NCBI GenBank assembly: GCA_945906105.1
Contig: CAMDQO010000031.1
Coordinates: 1-33,416, forward strand
Origin: Novosphingobium sp. Chol11
GTDB lineage: Bacteria > Pseudomonadota > Alphaproteobacteria > Sphingomonadales > Sphingomonadaceae
Direction: 5' to 3'
Length of the DNA stretch: 33,416 bases
The notes beneath the pieces are model-generated. The model searched no databases. It was not told the origin of the DNA and saw only the letters and a program-made list of their open reading frames with translations. Shown here piece by piece: positions 1 through 6,963 of this stretch; positions within the stretch are counted from its first letter, which is position 1, and every line of letters starts with the position of its first letter. The position numbers and the translations under genes are program-made.

Positions 1-148
1 ACTCGAAACTTGGTGGACGCACCCCCGCCGAGATCGCAAAACAAGCAGTGCCGGGGCATGCCCCGGCACTGCTTGTCATCCCATCAACCATCAGCCAGAC
101 AATGGAAGGACTCTACCTCTGAATGGTAACAATCAGGGGAGCACGTCA
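1..148 (+). mobile_element. Right end of an IS3-like insertion sequence (partial)
   Basis: Bases 3-122 are an open frame that ends in TGA and encodes SKLGGRTPAEIA near its start. This resembles the C-terminal tail of IS3-family DDE transposases (typically RPHSxLGGxTPAE). About 26 bp after the stop the element finishes with GGGGAGCACGTCA, ending in CA as IS3-family terminal repeats do. The boundary is set at 148 because identity with the inverted copy at 33271-33416 stops there exactly. Only the tail of the element is in the window; the catalytic domain lies outside. The insertion has removed the front of the gene that starts at 149. The family assignment comes from the tail motif and end sequence only. 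Confidence 0.7.
41..76. repeat. Perfect 36-bp palindrome inside the IS end
   Basis: The two 18-base halves are exact reverse complements, centred on GCATGC. The palindrome lies within the coding sequence of the transposase tail, and its mirror copy is at 33343-33378. As RNA it would form an 18-bp near-loopless hairpin. Read on the minus strand it is flanked by a weak A/T tract, so it could act as a terminator or as a transposase or host-factor site. The function is not determined. Confidence 0.85.
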
Positions 149-453
149 ATCGGCCAGATCCGCGTTATGGCCATTATTATGCCGATGAATATTACCGCAA
201 CGACAAGCGCTATCGTGAGCGGAATCTATCGGAAAACGACCGGGTCTATCGCGGACGTGACGGGCGGCTTTATTGCCGCAGGTCAGATGGCTCGACCGGG
301 CTGATTATCGGTGCCATCGCTGGCGGCGTAGCTGGAAATATCATCGCTCCGGGCGATTCCAAGACACTGGGCACTATTCTGGGTGCCATTGGCGGAGCAG
401 CTGTTGGTGCCGCCATCGACAGCAGCAACAATGATCGCGCTCGCTGCCGGTAG
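149..453 (+). pseudogene. Glycine-zipper 2TM protein, N-terminus removed by IS insertion
   Basis: The frame containing codons 151-450 is open and ends in TAG at 451-453, but it has no ATG, GTG or TTG start after the IS boundary. Its upstream stop (127-129) lies inside the IS. The product has a Tyr/Arg-rich part (RVYRGRDGRLYCRRSDG) followed by a small-residue-rich membrane segment (LIIGAIAGGVAGNIIAPG and LGAIGGAAVGAAID). This is the layout of glycine-zipper 2TM / 17-kDa-antigen-like envelope proteins common in sphingomonads. The signal peptide and start are missing, so the gene is almost certainly inactive. An intact relative of the same general type is at 24589-24864. Confidence 0.75.
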
Positions 454-534
454 GTTTCCGGGCGCGGTCGCTAGCTGCGACTGCGCCCCCATTGCTGCCA
501 GAGCTCCGTCTGGAGCTCTGTAATGGAGTTGCCC

Positions 535-1149
535 ATGTTTACGCTTCCCGACCTTCCCTATGCAGAGGCTGCGCTGGAACCGCACATTTCGGAGCAAACG
601 CTGTCGTTGCATCACGGGAAGCATCACAAAGGTTACGTAGCTACGCTCAACAAGTTGCTTGCCGGCGATGAATTGGCTGCGCTGCCTCTCGAAAGCGTGA
701 TCCGCAAATCGCATGGCTATGCTGATCGCCAGACCATTTTCAACAATGCTGCGCAAAGCTGGAACCACGATTTCTTCTGGAAATCCATGAAGCCAGGCGG
801 GGGTGGTTCACCAACGGGCGAAATCAAGCATTTGGTTGAACAGTATATCGGCGACATCAAAGCCTTTGCTGCAGCGTTCAGCAAGGCTGCGGCGGCGCAT
901 TTTGGCTCGGGCTGGATCTGGCTTGTGGCAGTGGATGGTGCGACCAGGATTGTCACAACGCATGACGCCGACTTGCCTCCCGTGCACGGGCAGACACCGC
1001 TCGTGTGCTGCGATCTATGGGAGCACGCCTATTATCTTGATTACCACAATCGCCGCGCGGATTTTGTAACCGCGTTCCTCGAACATCTCGTCAATTGGGA
1101 CTTTGCCAACGCCAATTTGGCAGCAAGTCATGAAAATCTGAAAAAGTGA
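535..1149 (+). CDS. sodB: Superoxide dismutase, Fe/Mn family, Fe-type signature
   Basis: The 204-residue product converts superoxide to hydrogen peroxide and oxygen, most likely in the cytoplasm because no signal peptide is present. It begins MFTLPDLPY, as these enzymes usually do. The four metal ligands are visible as H26, H78 (SWNHDFFW), D160 and H164 (DLWEHAYYLDY). Q74 in FNNAAQ and the GGGG segment near residue 88 are typical of the iron form rather than the manganese form. I start the gene at 535, not at the in-frame ATG at 523, because GGAG at 525-528 is well spaced from 535 and the family's N-terminus matches. It stands alone on the plus strand and is followed by a hairpin array that may end or process its mRNA. 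Confidence 0.95.
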   Translation: MFTLPDLPYAEAALEPHISEQTLSLHHGKHHKGYVATLNKLLAGDELAALPLESVIRKSHGYADRQTIFNNAAQSWNHDFFWKSMKPGGGGSPTGEIKHLVEQYIGDIKAFAAAFSKAAAAHFGSGWIWLVAVDGATRIVTTHDADLPPVHGQTPLVCCDLWEHAYYLDYHNRRADFVTAFLEHLVNWDFANANLAASHENLKK

Positions 1150-1196
1150 TCGCTAGCATCAGCCACTTCGGGAGTGGACAGGCAATGCCGTGTCCC

Positions 1197-1350
1197 CAAA
1201 AATGAGAAGGGCTGCAACACCTCCCGGCGTGTAGCCCCCAAACTTTCCGTCAAAAATGAGAAGGGCTGCAGCGCCTCCCGGTGAGCAGCCCCCAAACTTT
1301 CCGTCAAAAATGAGAAGGGCTGCGCGCCTCCCGGCGTGCAGCCCTTCGCA
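1197..1350. repeat. Three tandem 54-bp hairpin-forming units
   Basis: Units begin at 1197, 1251 and 1305 with the same CAAAAATGAGAAGGGCTGC and a spacing of exactly 54 bp; the third is shortened. Each contains an inverted repeat with a CCUCCCGG apex on the plus strand. In unit 3 the stem is continuous: 1315-1323 pairs with 1338-1346, then a G-U pair, then CGCC/GGCG around a UCCC loop. Units 1 and 2 keep the stems with some wobble and bulges (1209-1215/1231-1237 and 1263-1269/1285-1291). A further small hairpin, GCGGCA/TGCCGC, lies at 1357-1373. The array could be an sod terminator or processed 3' UTR RNAs. Alphaproteobacterial CcsR/cuckoo-type sRNAs likewise occur in tandem with CU-rich anti-Shine-Dalgarno loops. 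No clear U-tract follows any unit. Confidence 0.85.
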
Positions 1351-1405
1351 TGGTCAGCGGCAGGATGTGCCGCCAGCAAGGCCTCTATCGCTTAAGTCGT
1401 GAAAT

Positions 1406-1462
1406 TCAGCGATAATGCCTCGCGACGGTTTTTACCGACCTCTGTGCTGAGCCATGAGACAT
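1406..1462 (-). CDS. Possible 18-residue basic peptide behind an extreme Shine-Dalgarno
   Basis: On the minus strand an ATG at 1462 opens a frame of 18 codons (MSHGSAQRSVKTVARHYR) closed by TGA at 1406. Directly upstream is GAAAGGAGGTGATCC (1464-1478), a full complement of the 3' tail of 16S rRNA, with GGAGG placed 7 bases before the ATG. Such an extended match at correct spacing is unlikely to be there by chance, although the peptide itself is not recognised. No other gene lies on this strand before the hairpin array at 1350-1197, which would follow it on the same transcript. It could be a regulatory peptide or a translation-control site rather than a functional protein. Confidence 0.35.
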   Translation of the reverse strand: MSHGSAQRSVKTVARHYR

Positions 1463-1466
1463 CGGA

Positions 1467-1493
1467 TCACCTCCTTTCGCGCTGTTGAGCCAT
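1467..1493 (-). promoter_or_regulatory. Possible leader mini-ORF ending inside the Shine-Dalgarno
   Basis: An ATG at 1493 preceded by AAGGGA (six bases away) opens an eight-codon frame, MAQQRERR. It ends AGG AGG TGA, so its last two arginine codons and its stop form the Shine-Dalgarno of the peptide at 1462. A ribosome finishing the leader would sit on, or release directly over, the next start site. AGG is normally a rare arginine codon in GC-rich alphaproteobacteria, so pausing there is conceivable. This is an inference from the layout only. Confidence 0.25.
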
Positions 1494-1647
1494 AATTCGT
1501 CCCTTTCGGGTCTGGGACCGGGTGGAAAAATCGTTCCGGCCTTAAGCACAATGTGATTCAAAGCCGCGCGAACAACAAGACTTGCATGAATTTAATTTGC
1601 TGTCAGAATCAGTGTTTCGGGCCGGTTATCCCCAACCTGAATATCCC

Positions 1648-2205
1648 CTAGCGACAATCCTCGATCACCCGGCTCAATTCCGGCCAGCTGGGCAGGAAAA
1701 GTGGCGCGAGTCCGGGGGCTTCGACCATGAAGCGCCCGCGACTGAAGGCCATGGCATCGAGCAGCCGATCACTGGCGGCAAGACTTACCGCAATGACGGA
1801 TGGCGTCTCGCTGGTTGGCGCGGCGCTCAGTACGCGGCGCTGGCTGGTGGCAGTGATGCTGAGCGGCACCGGGCCTGCTGCCGCTGCGGTGCGGCGCAGC
1901 GTGACAGTGCGGTTGTTCATGTCGCAGGTCAGGCTGAGCCGTGTGCCGGTCGCCGTATCGCCAAAACGGGCGACCGAAAGCGATCCTTCCCTTGACCAGC
2001 GCCAGTCACCCGCGCTTGCCGGAGCATTGCGCCAGTCAGCAGGGGGCGGGGTTTGCTGGATCGGCCTCGGGATCACCACTCTGGGCGGCATCGGCAGGGG
2101 TTGTGGCACGGGTTTGGGCGGCGAGGCGCAGGCGGCCAGCGCCAGAACGACTGCCAGAATCGGGGCGGAGATGAGCTTGCGGAATATTGGGACATTTGCC
2201 TTCAT
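1648..2205 (-). CDS. Putative outer-membrane or periplasmic lipoprotein
   Basis: The 185-residue product begins MKANVPIFRKLISAPILA and has a signal sequence ending in a lipobox, LAAC (Cys at about residue 26), followed by a proline-rich linker rich in PKPVPQPLPMPP. The rest (about 60-185) carries DWRWSREG, a cysteine in LTCDMNN, and a C-terminal ELSRVIEDCR. Such proteins are usually annotated as hypothetical in sphingomonads, and I cannot name a domain with confidence. The start at 2205 is chosen because it gives a proper lipoprotein signal; the longer frame to 2343 would overlap the divergent tlyA gene. The 48-bp gap to tlyA must contain both promoters or their ribosome sites. Confidence 0.75.
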   Translation of the reverse strand: MKANVPIFRKLISAPILAVVLALAACASPPKPVPQPLPMPPRVVIPRPIQQTPPPADWRNAPASAGDWRWSREGSLSVARFGDTATGTRLSLTCDMNNRTVTLRRTAAAAGPVPLSITATSQRRVLSAAPTSETPSVIAVSLAASDRLLDAMAFSRGRFMVEAPGLAPLFLPSWPELSRVIEDCR

Positions 2206-2253
2206 CGCCCCGGTATGGAATGGCAGGCGCGTAAGCTCAAGCCCCCGGAAGCC

Positions 2254-3042
2254 ATGACCAGCCCAGCCAAACCCCCATTCGTCCCAAAGCAGCGTCCCGC
2301 CGCCAAAGAGCGCGTCGATCAGCTGCTGGTGACGCGCGGACATGCCGAAAGCCGCACTCGTGCGCAGGCGCTGGTGCTGGCGGGCCTCGTGTTCAGCGGT
2401 GAGACCAAGATTGCCAAATCAGGCCAGACACTGCCCGGCGATGCACCGCTGGAAGTGCGAGGGCGTGATCATCCCTGGGTCTCGCGCGGGGGGATCAAGC
2501 TCGCCCATGCGATTGAGCATTTCGGGCTTGATCCGGCGGGGGCGACGGCGATGGACATCGGCAGTTCGACCGGCGGCTTCACCGATGTGCTGCTGAGCAA
2601 GGGGGCGGTCCACGTTTTTGCCGTCGATTCCGGCACCAACCAGCTGGCATGGAAACTGCGGCAGGACGCCCGCGTTACCGTGCTCGAACAGACCAGCGCG
2701 CGCATTCTCACGCCCTTTCAGATCACAGCGCCGTGCAACTGGGTGGTCTGCGATGCCAGTTTCATCGGCCTTGCCAAAGTGCTCGAAGTTCCCTTGCGGC
2801 TTGCCGCAGACCAGTGCCGCCTCGTCGCATTGATCAAGCCGCAGTTTGAGGTCGGGCGCGGCGAAGTGGGCAAGGGCGGTGTGGTGCGCGATGCAGCGCT
2901 GCATGAGCGGGTTTGCGAAGAGGTGCGCGGCTGGCTGGTGGCGCAAGGCTGGGAGATTCAGGGGATTACCCAAAGCCCGATCACCGGCCCGGAAGGCAAT
3001 GTCGAATTCCTGATTTCGGCGTGGCGCGGCCTGTCTCAATAG
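2254..3042 (+). CDS. tlyA: TlyA family rRNA 2'-O-methyltransferase / S4-domain protein
   Basis: The 262-residue protein has an N-terminal S4 RNA-binding domain (about 19-80, with RVDQLLVTRGHAESRTRAQ) and an FtsJ-like methyltransferase domain. The SAM motif AMDIGSSTGGFTDVLL lies near residue 100, VVCDASFIGL follows, and LIKPQFEVGRGEVGKGG is near residue 200. TlyA enzymes methylate 2'-OH positions of 16S and 23S rRNA using SAM; some family members were instead called haemolysins. The ATG at 2254 is preceded by GGAA and gives an N-terminus leading directly into the S4 domain; the ATG at 2215 is possible. It is divergent from the lipoprotein gene and followed by tspO after 159 bp. Confidence 0.9.
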   Translation: MTSPAKPPFVPKQRPAAKERVDQLLVTRGHAESRTRAQALVLAGLVFSGETKIAKSGQTLPGDAPLEVRGRDHPWVSRGGIKLAHAIEHFGLDPAGATAMDIGSSTGGFTDVLLSKGAVHVFAVDSGTNQLAWKLRQDARVTVLEQTSARILTPFQITAPCNWVVCDASFIGLAKVLEVPLRLAADQCRLVALIKPQFEVGRGEVGKGGVVRDAALHERVCEEVRGWLVAQGWEIQGITQSPITGPEGNVEFLISAWRGLSQ

Positions 3043-3201
3043 CCTGCTTCTGGTATTTTTGGCGCAGGACTGTGCCAATTCGGCAATCCTGAATTGCGCC
3101 AGACCGTTGCCAGAGCCAGTTCTGCCCGCCAGTATCGTTTGAGAGAATGTCTAAGCGAATCAGCTGAAGCCAGAATCAAAAATGAACGGGTCGCCACAGG
3201 T

Positions 3202-3756
3202 ATGAACTTTATCGCTTCGCCCGGCCAGCTGCGGGCATCCTACCTGCGCTGGGCACTGGTGCTGGTTCCACTGGTGCTGCTGCTCGGCTTCCTCTCGGGC
3301 GCCATAGCCAATAGCGGCCCGACGAACAGCTGGTTTGCCGGCCTCACCAAACCATCAATCTACCCGCCGCCCGCCGCTTTTGGCATCGTCTGGTCGATTC
3401 TCTATGTGATGATGGGCCTTGCGCTGGCGATGATCGTCGCGGCCTATGGCGCAAGGGGGCGATGGGCGGCAATTGGTGTTTTTGCGCTGCAATTTCTACT
3501 CAATCTGGCCTGGTCGCCCACCTTCTTCGGCATGCATCTGATGAGCCGGGCACTGTATATCCTGATCGCGCTTGATCTGGCGGTTTTGGTGACGGTCATA
3601 TTGTTTTATCGCGTCAGGAGCCGCGCCGGACTGTTGCTGCTGCCCTATCTGGCCTGGGTGTGCTTTGCCACGGCACTCAACTGGCAATTCATCGAATTGA
3701 ATCCCAGCGCCGATGGCCGCCCGACATCGAATGTGCGCATCGAACTCGGGCCTTGA
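3202..3756 (+). CDS. tspO: TspO/MBR family tryptophan-rich sensory protein
   Basis: The 184-residue membrane protein has about five hydrophobic helices, beginning WALVLVPLVLLLGFLSGAIA. Family hallmarks are WFAGLTKPSIYPPPAAFGIVW, LNLAWSPTFFG and the terminal LNWQFIELNP. TspO proteins bind porphyrins, and in Rhodobacter they influence tetrapyrrole-dependent gene expression; they may also take part in oxidative or light stress. The ATG at 3202 is chosen because the upstream extension to 3094 is charged and unlike the family. It lies 31 bp ahead of ubiK on the same strand. Residues after about 165 (SADGRPTSNVRIELGP) form a short polar tail. Confidence 0.92.
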   Translation: MNFIASPGQLRASYLRWALVLVPLVLLLGFLSGAIANSGPTNSWFAGLTKPSIYPPPAAFGIVWSILYVMMGLALAMIVAAYGARGRWAAIGVFALQFLLNLAWSPTFFGMHLMSRALYILIALDLAVLVTVILFYRVRSRAGLLLLPYLAWVCFATALNWQFIELNPSADGRPTSNVRIELGP

Positions 3757-3787
3757 AGCCAGACGCAGCCTGCCCCATCTAGGCACC

Positions 3788-4048
3788 ATGCAAAGTGAAA
3801 ACCCCCTGATCGCCGATTTCGTCAAGCTGATGAACAGCGCCGCTGGCACAATGGCTGGCATGGGCCGTGAGGCGCGCGATGCCGCGCGTGAGCGGTTCAA
3901 GGAAACCATGGGCGGCGTCGATTTCGTCTCTCGCGAAGAATTCGACGCGGTAAAAGACATGGCCGCCAAGGCGCTTGATGAGAACGATGCGCTAAAGTCG
4001 CGCGTTGATGCGCTTGAGGCTGGGCTGAAAGCCAAGGCGAAGAAGTAA
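3788..4048 (+). CDS. ubiK: UbiK / BMFP family ubiquinone biosynthesis accessory factor
   Basis: The 86-residue protein is helical. Its N-terminal half (IADFVKLMNSAAGTMAGMG) is amphipathic, and its C-terminal coiled coil (REEFDAVKDMAAKALDEN through the lysine-rich end) matches the BMFP/UbiK family (COG2960). Family members assist late aerobic ubiquinone synthesis by binding UbiJ and lipids, and form trimeric coiled coils. The ATG at 3788 gives the usual length of about 85 residues; the upstream frame from 3713 overlaps tspO and looks unrelated. It heads the run ubiK-recO-leuB-GT2-DUF2238, although 68 bp separate it from recO. Confidence 0.88.
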   Translation: MQSENPLIADFVKLMNSAAGTMAGMGREARDAARERFKETMGGVDFVSREEFDAVKDMAAKALDENDALKSRVDALEAGLKAKAKK

Positions 4049-4116
4049 GGCTTTCGCGCCTTGGTGCGCGAACCCAATTTCTTGCCACCTTCACCGGGAA
4101 GCGCCACACCGCCCCG

Positions 4117-4722
4117 ATGTTGCAATTGAGCGCCACGGCCATTGTCTGCGCCGCCCGTCACCACGGCGAGACGGGGGTGATTGTGCGCTTGCTGACCGAG
4201 CATCACGGGTTGATCGGCGGCTATGTTGCTGGCGGACGCGGGCGGACTTTGCGGCCTGTGTTGATCCCGGGGAACCGGGTCGCCGCCGAATTGTCCTCGC
4301 GTTCTGACAGCCAGCTTCCTTCGGCACGTGTGGAACTTCTCGAAAGCCGTGGGCCGTGGCTGGGTGAGCCGCTGGCTGCCGCTGCCATCGAATGGGCGAC
4401 CGCGCTCACCGCCAATGCGCTGGCTGAACGCCATGCTTTCCCCGCGCTCTATGCGGCGCTTGGCGCGCTGCTCGATGCGGTGTGTCATGCCCCCTCGGCG
4501 CGCGGCTGGGCGGCTGCACTGGCGGGCTATGAGGCGCTGCTGCTGCGCGAACTGGGTTATGGCGCGCCCGCTGATCGCCCCGATCCTGATGATTTTCCGG
4601 CTGTGCTGGCCGCACTCGACAGCCTTGGCCCCAGAATTGCGCGCTATCCGCTTGCCGATCGCCGCGCCGATGTTATGGCGGCGCGCGCCATCCTGCGGGA
4701 GCGGCTGGGCAAGATAGGGTAA
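4117..4722 (+). CDS. recO: DNA repair protein RecO
   Basis: The 201-residue protein starts with an OB-fold (MLQLSATAIVCAARHHGETG, then VIVRLLTEHHGLIGGYVAGG) and continues into the helical RecO domain (about 85-200; GYEALLLRELGYG and DRPDPDDFPAVLAALD). RecO loads RecA on SSB-coated single-stranded DNA in the RecFOR pathway. It is shorter than E. coli RecO (about 240 residues) and shows no CxxC zinc motif, which I believe is usual in this order. It ends 12 bp before leuB, suggesting co-transcription. Confidence 0.9.
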   Translation: MLQLSATAIVCAARHHGETGVIVRLLTEHHGLIGGYVAGGRGRTLRPVLIPGNRVAAELSSRSDSQLPSARVELLESRGPWLGEPLAAAAIEWATALTANALAERHAFPALYAALGALLDAVCHAPSARGWAAALAGYEALLLRELGYGAPADRPDPDDFPAVLAALDSLGPRIARYPLADRRADVMAARAILRERLGKIG

Positions 4723-4734
4723 GCAGGCCAGACT

Positions 4735-5778
4735 ATGAAAATTGCGGTTTTTGCCGGTGACGGCATCGGTCCTGAAGTAACGGCTGAGGCGGTGCGGGTG
4801 CTGAAAGCGCTGGGCTTGCCCGGACTGGAGCTGATCGAAGGCGATGTTGGCGGTGCCGCCTGGCGCAAGCGCGGCCACCCACTGCCGCCTGCGACGCTGG
4901 AAATTGCTCATGCGGCAGATGCCATCCTGTTTGGCGCAGTCGGCGATTTTGAATGCGACAATCTGGAACGCGCGCTGCGCCCCGAACAGGCCATTCTCGG
5001 CCTGCGCAAGGAACTGGGCCTGTTTGCCAACCTGCGTCCGGCAACGCTGTTCAAGGGACTGGAAGACCTGTCCTCGCTGCGGCCTGAAATTGCCGCGCAG
5101 ATCGATCTGCTGATCATCCGCGAGCTTAACGGCGATGTCTATTTCGGCGACAAGGGCACGAAAGTGCTGCCTGACGGCCGCCGTCAGGGCTGGGACATGA
5201 TGTCCTACGCCGAAGATGAAGTGCGCCGCATCGCCCATGTCGGCTTCAAGGCCGCACAGGGACGCCGAGGAAAACTGTGCTCGGTCGACAAGGCCAATGT
5301 TCTCGAAACATCGCAGCTGTGGCGCGACGTGGTGATCGAGGTTTCGGCTGAATATCCCGATGTCGAGCTCAGCCATATGTATGTCGATAATGCCGCGATG
5401 CAGCTGGTGAAGAACCCCGGCCAGTTCGATGTGATCGTCACCGGCAACCTGTTTGGCGATATTCTCTCCGATCAGGCGAGCATGTGCGTCGGCTCAATCG
5501 GTCTGCTGGCCAGCGCTGCCTTGGCAGAGGGCACCAAGGGACTCTACGAGCCTATCCATGGTTCCGCCCCCGATATTGCCGGGCAAGACAAAGCCAACCC
5601 GATGGCGACGATCCTCTCCGCCGCGATGCTGCTGCGCCACTCATTCGGCATGGAAGCACCCGCCCAGCGGATCGAGGCGGCGGTGGCCAAGGCGCTGGCC
5701 GATGGCATTCGCGGCGGTGATCTTGGCGGCACTGACGGCACGCGCGCCATTGGCGACGCGGTGCTGGCGCGGCTGTAG
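4735..5778 (+). CDS. leuB: 3-isopropylmalate dehydrogenase
   Basis: The 347-residue enzyme oxidises and decarboxylates 3-isopropylmalate with NAD+ in leucine biosynthesis, in the cytoplasm. It begins [19 protein letters not shown], the usual dinucleotide/substrate-loop start. Substrate and metal elements are visible: [10 protein letters not shown] (about 128-137), the active-site lysine in [25 protein letters not shown] (Mg-binding aspartates) and the cofactor loop [20 protein letters not shown]. Length and motifs are complete. There is no leucine leader peptide upstream because recO ends only 12 bp before it. The next gene starts 9 bp after its stop. Confidence 0.96.
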   Translation: MKIAVFAGDGIGPEVTAEAVRVLKALGLPGLELIEGDVGGAAWRKRGHPLPPATLEIAHAADAILFGAVGDFECDNLERALRPEQAILGLRKELGLFANLRPATLFKGLEDLSSLRPEIAAQIDLLIIRELNGDVYFGDKGTKVLPDGRRQGWDMMSYAEDEVRRIAHVGFKAAQGRRGKLCSVDKANVLETSQLWRDVVIEVSAEYPDVELSHMYVDNAAMQLVKNPGQFDVIVTGNLFGDILSDQASMCVGSIGLLASAALAEGTKGLYEPIHGSAPDIAGQDKANPMATILSAAMLLRHSFGMEAPAQRIEAAVAKALADGIRGGDLGGTDGTRAIGDAVLARL

Positions 5779-5787
5779 GTCTTCAGC

Positions 5788-6963
5788 ATGGACAACACAG
5801 AAAACGCAGGCGACAAGGCATCTATGGTTGAAACCAAGACACTTGAACTCGCTGTGGTCCTTCCGACGTTCAATGAACGCAAGAACATTGCCACGATGAT
5901 TGATCGGCTGAGTGCCGCGCTGGAGGGTGTGGCATGGGAAGTCGTGATCGTTGATGACAACAGCCCCGATGGCACGGCGGATGAGGCACGCAGGCTTGCG
6001 CTCGGCAATCCGCACGTTCGCGTGATCCAGCGCTTCGGGCGGCGCGGGCTGGCTTCGGCAGCGATCGAGGGCATGTGCTCCACCGCCGCGCCGGTCGTCG
6101 CGGTGATGGACGCCGATCACCAGCACGATCCGGCGCTGCTGCCGCAGATGCTGGGTGCCGTAACCAGCGGCGATTTCGATGTGGCCTATGCCTCGCGCTT
6201 TGCCGAAGGGTCCAGCACCGAAGCATGGGGCCGGCCAGACCGGGTCAAGGCATCGGGCATCGCCAACCGCATCGCCAACAAGGTAACGGGCGTCCAGCTG
6301 TCCGATCCGATGAGCGGCTATTTCATGCTGCGTGCCGAACTGCTGCGGGCAGACGCGCACCGGCTTTCGGGCGTCGGCTTCAAGATCTTGCTCGATATCC
6401 TCGCCACCGTCGATGCGCCGCTTCGGGTCAAGGAGTTCCCGATGAACTTCGCCGCGCGCGCCGAAGGGGAGAGCAAGCTTGACCAGACGGTGATCTTTGA
6501 ATTCCTCGTCGGGCTTTACGACAAATGGCTGGGGCGGATCATCCCGACGCGCTTTGCCCTGTTCGGCACGGTGGGCGCGATGGGCGTGTTCGTTCAGTTG
6601 GGCGTGCTGTGGCTGGTGCAAAAGGCCATCTTTGGCGAGAGTTTCCACTATGGCAACTGGTCCAAGGAAACCAGTTTCATGGTTGCCAACACGATGGCGG
6701 CGGTGGCGGCGATGTCATTCAACTTCGTGCTCAATAACGAGCTGACCTATTCGGATAAACGCCTGCGCGGCTTTGGCCCCTTGATGCGCGGCTGGGCGCA
6801 ATTTGCCGTTACCTGCTCGCTCGGACTGTTGACCAACATCGGCGCTGCCGCAGCCCTGTTGCGCATGGGCTTCCACCCCTTCGCCGCCGCCGTGATCGGC
6901 ATCGTGCTGGGCTCGGTGTGGAACTTCGCGCTGAGCAGCAAGTTCGTCTGGGGACGGTATTGA
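5788..6963 (+). CDS. Polyprenol-phosphate glycosyltransferase (GT2, DPM1-like) fused to GtrA
   Basis: The 391-residue protein has a family-2 glycosyltransferase domain (about 20-245) with AVVLPTFNERKNIATMIDRL, VIVDDNSPDGTADEA and the DxD-type MDADHQHDP. It is followed by a GtrA membrane domain (about 250-390) with four hydrophobic segments, including RFALFGTVGAMGVFVQLGVL and SFNFVLNNELTYSDKR. DPM1-like enzymes transfer mannose or glucose from a nucleotide sugar to a lipid phosphate; GtrA domains are thought to help flip the product. The start could be 5788 or 5824 (MVETKTLELAVVLP), since neither has a strong ribosome site. With manC/manA and the PMT gene in the same window, mannose is a plausible donor sugar, but this is inference. 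Confidence 0.88.
   Translation: MDNTENAGDKASMVETKTLELAVVLPTFNERKNIATMIDRLSAALEGVAWEVVIVDDNSPDGTADEARRLALGNPHVRVIQRFGRRGLASAAIEGMCSTAAPVVAVMDADHQHDPALLPQMLGAVTSGDFDVAYASRFAEGSSTEAWGRPDRVKASGIANRIANKVTGVQLSDPMSGYFMLRAELLRADAHRLSGVGFKILLDILATVDAPLRVKEFPMNFAARAEGESKLDQTVIFEFLVGLYDKWLGRIIPTRFALFGTVGAMGVFVQLGVLWLVQKAIFGESFHYGNWSKETSFMVANTMAAVAAMSFNFVLNNELTYSDKRLRGFGPLMRGWAQFAVTCSLGLLTNIGAAAALLRMGFHPFAAAVIGIVLGSVWNFALSSKFVWGRY

Larger units (their letters stand above)
1374..1647. other. Gene-poor stretch between the hairpin array and the lipoprotein gene
   Basis: Apart from the two tiny minus-strand frames at 1406-1493, I see no credible gene here. The sequence is locally more AT-rich than its surroundings (for example around 1590-1600). 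A plus-strand frame starting at 1582 mostly runs antisense to the lipoprotein gene, and its translation resembles nothing. Any promoter for the minus-strand mini-ORFs should lie between 1500 and 1620, but no convincing -35/-10 pair was found. Confidence 0.5.

Noticed and set aside
283..768. 161-codon minus-strand frame across the pseudogene and sodB
   Set aside because: It is antisense to sodB and to the glycine-zipper remnant.
1197..1350. CRISPR array
   Set aside because: The three 54-bp units are directly joined with no unique spacers, and no cas genes are present.
1128..1379. Minus-strand frame encoding a repeated QPFSFLTESLGA peptide
   Set aside because: The peptide repeat is a by-product of the 54-bp DNA repeat whose length is a multiple of three; there is no ribosome site.
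1464..1478. Remnant of a 16S rRNA gene 3' end
   Set aside because: Only 15 bases match and no rRNA sequence lies upstream; the match makes sense as a Shine-Dalgarno on the minus strand.
1582..1995. 137-codon plus-strand frame starting at 1582
   Set aside because: Most of it is antisense to the lipoprotein gene, it has no ribosome site and no recognisable sequence.
3496..5376. 626-codon minus-strand open frame opposite tspO, ubiK, recO and leuB
   Set aside because: It lies antisense to four convincing genes, its translation has no family resemblance, and long antisense frames are common in GC-rich DNA.
5641..6648. 335-codon minus-strand frame opposite the glycosyltransferase
   Set aside because: It is a reverse-frame shadow of leuB and the GT2 gene; no motifs.
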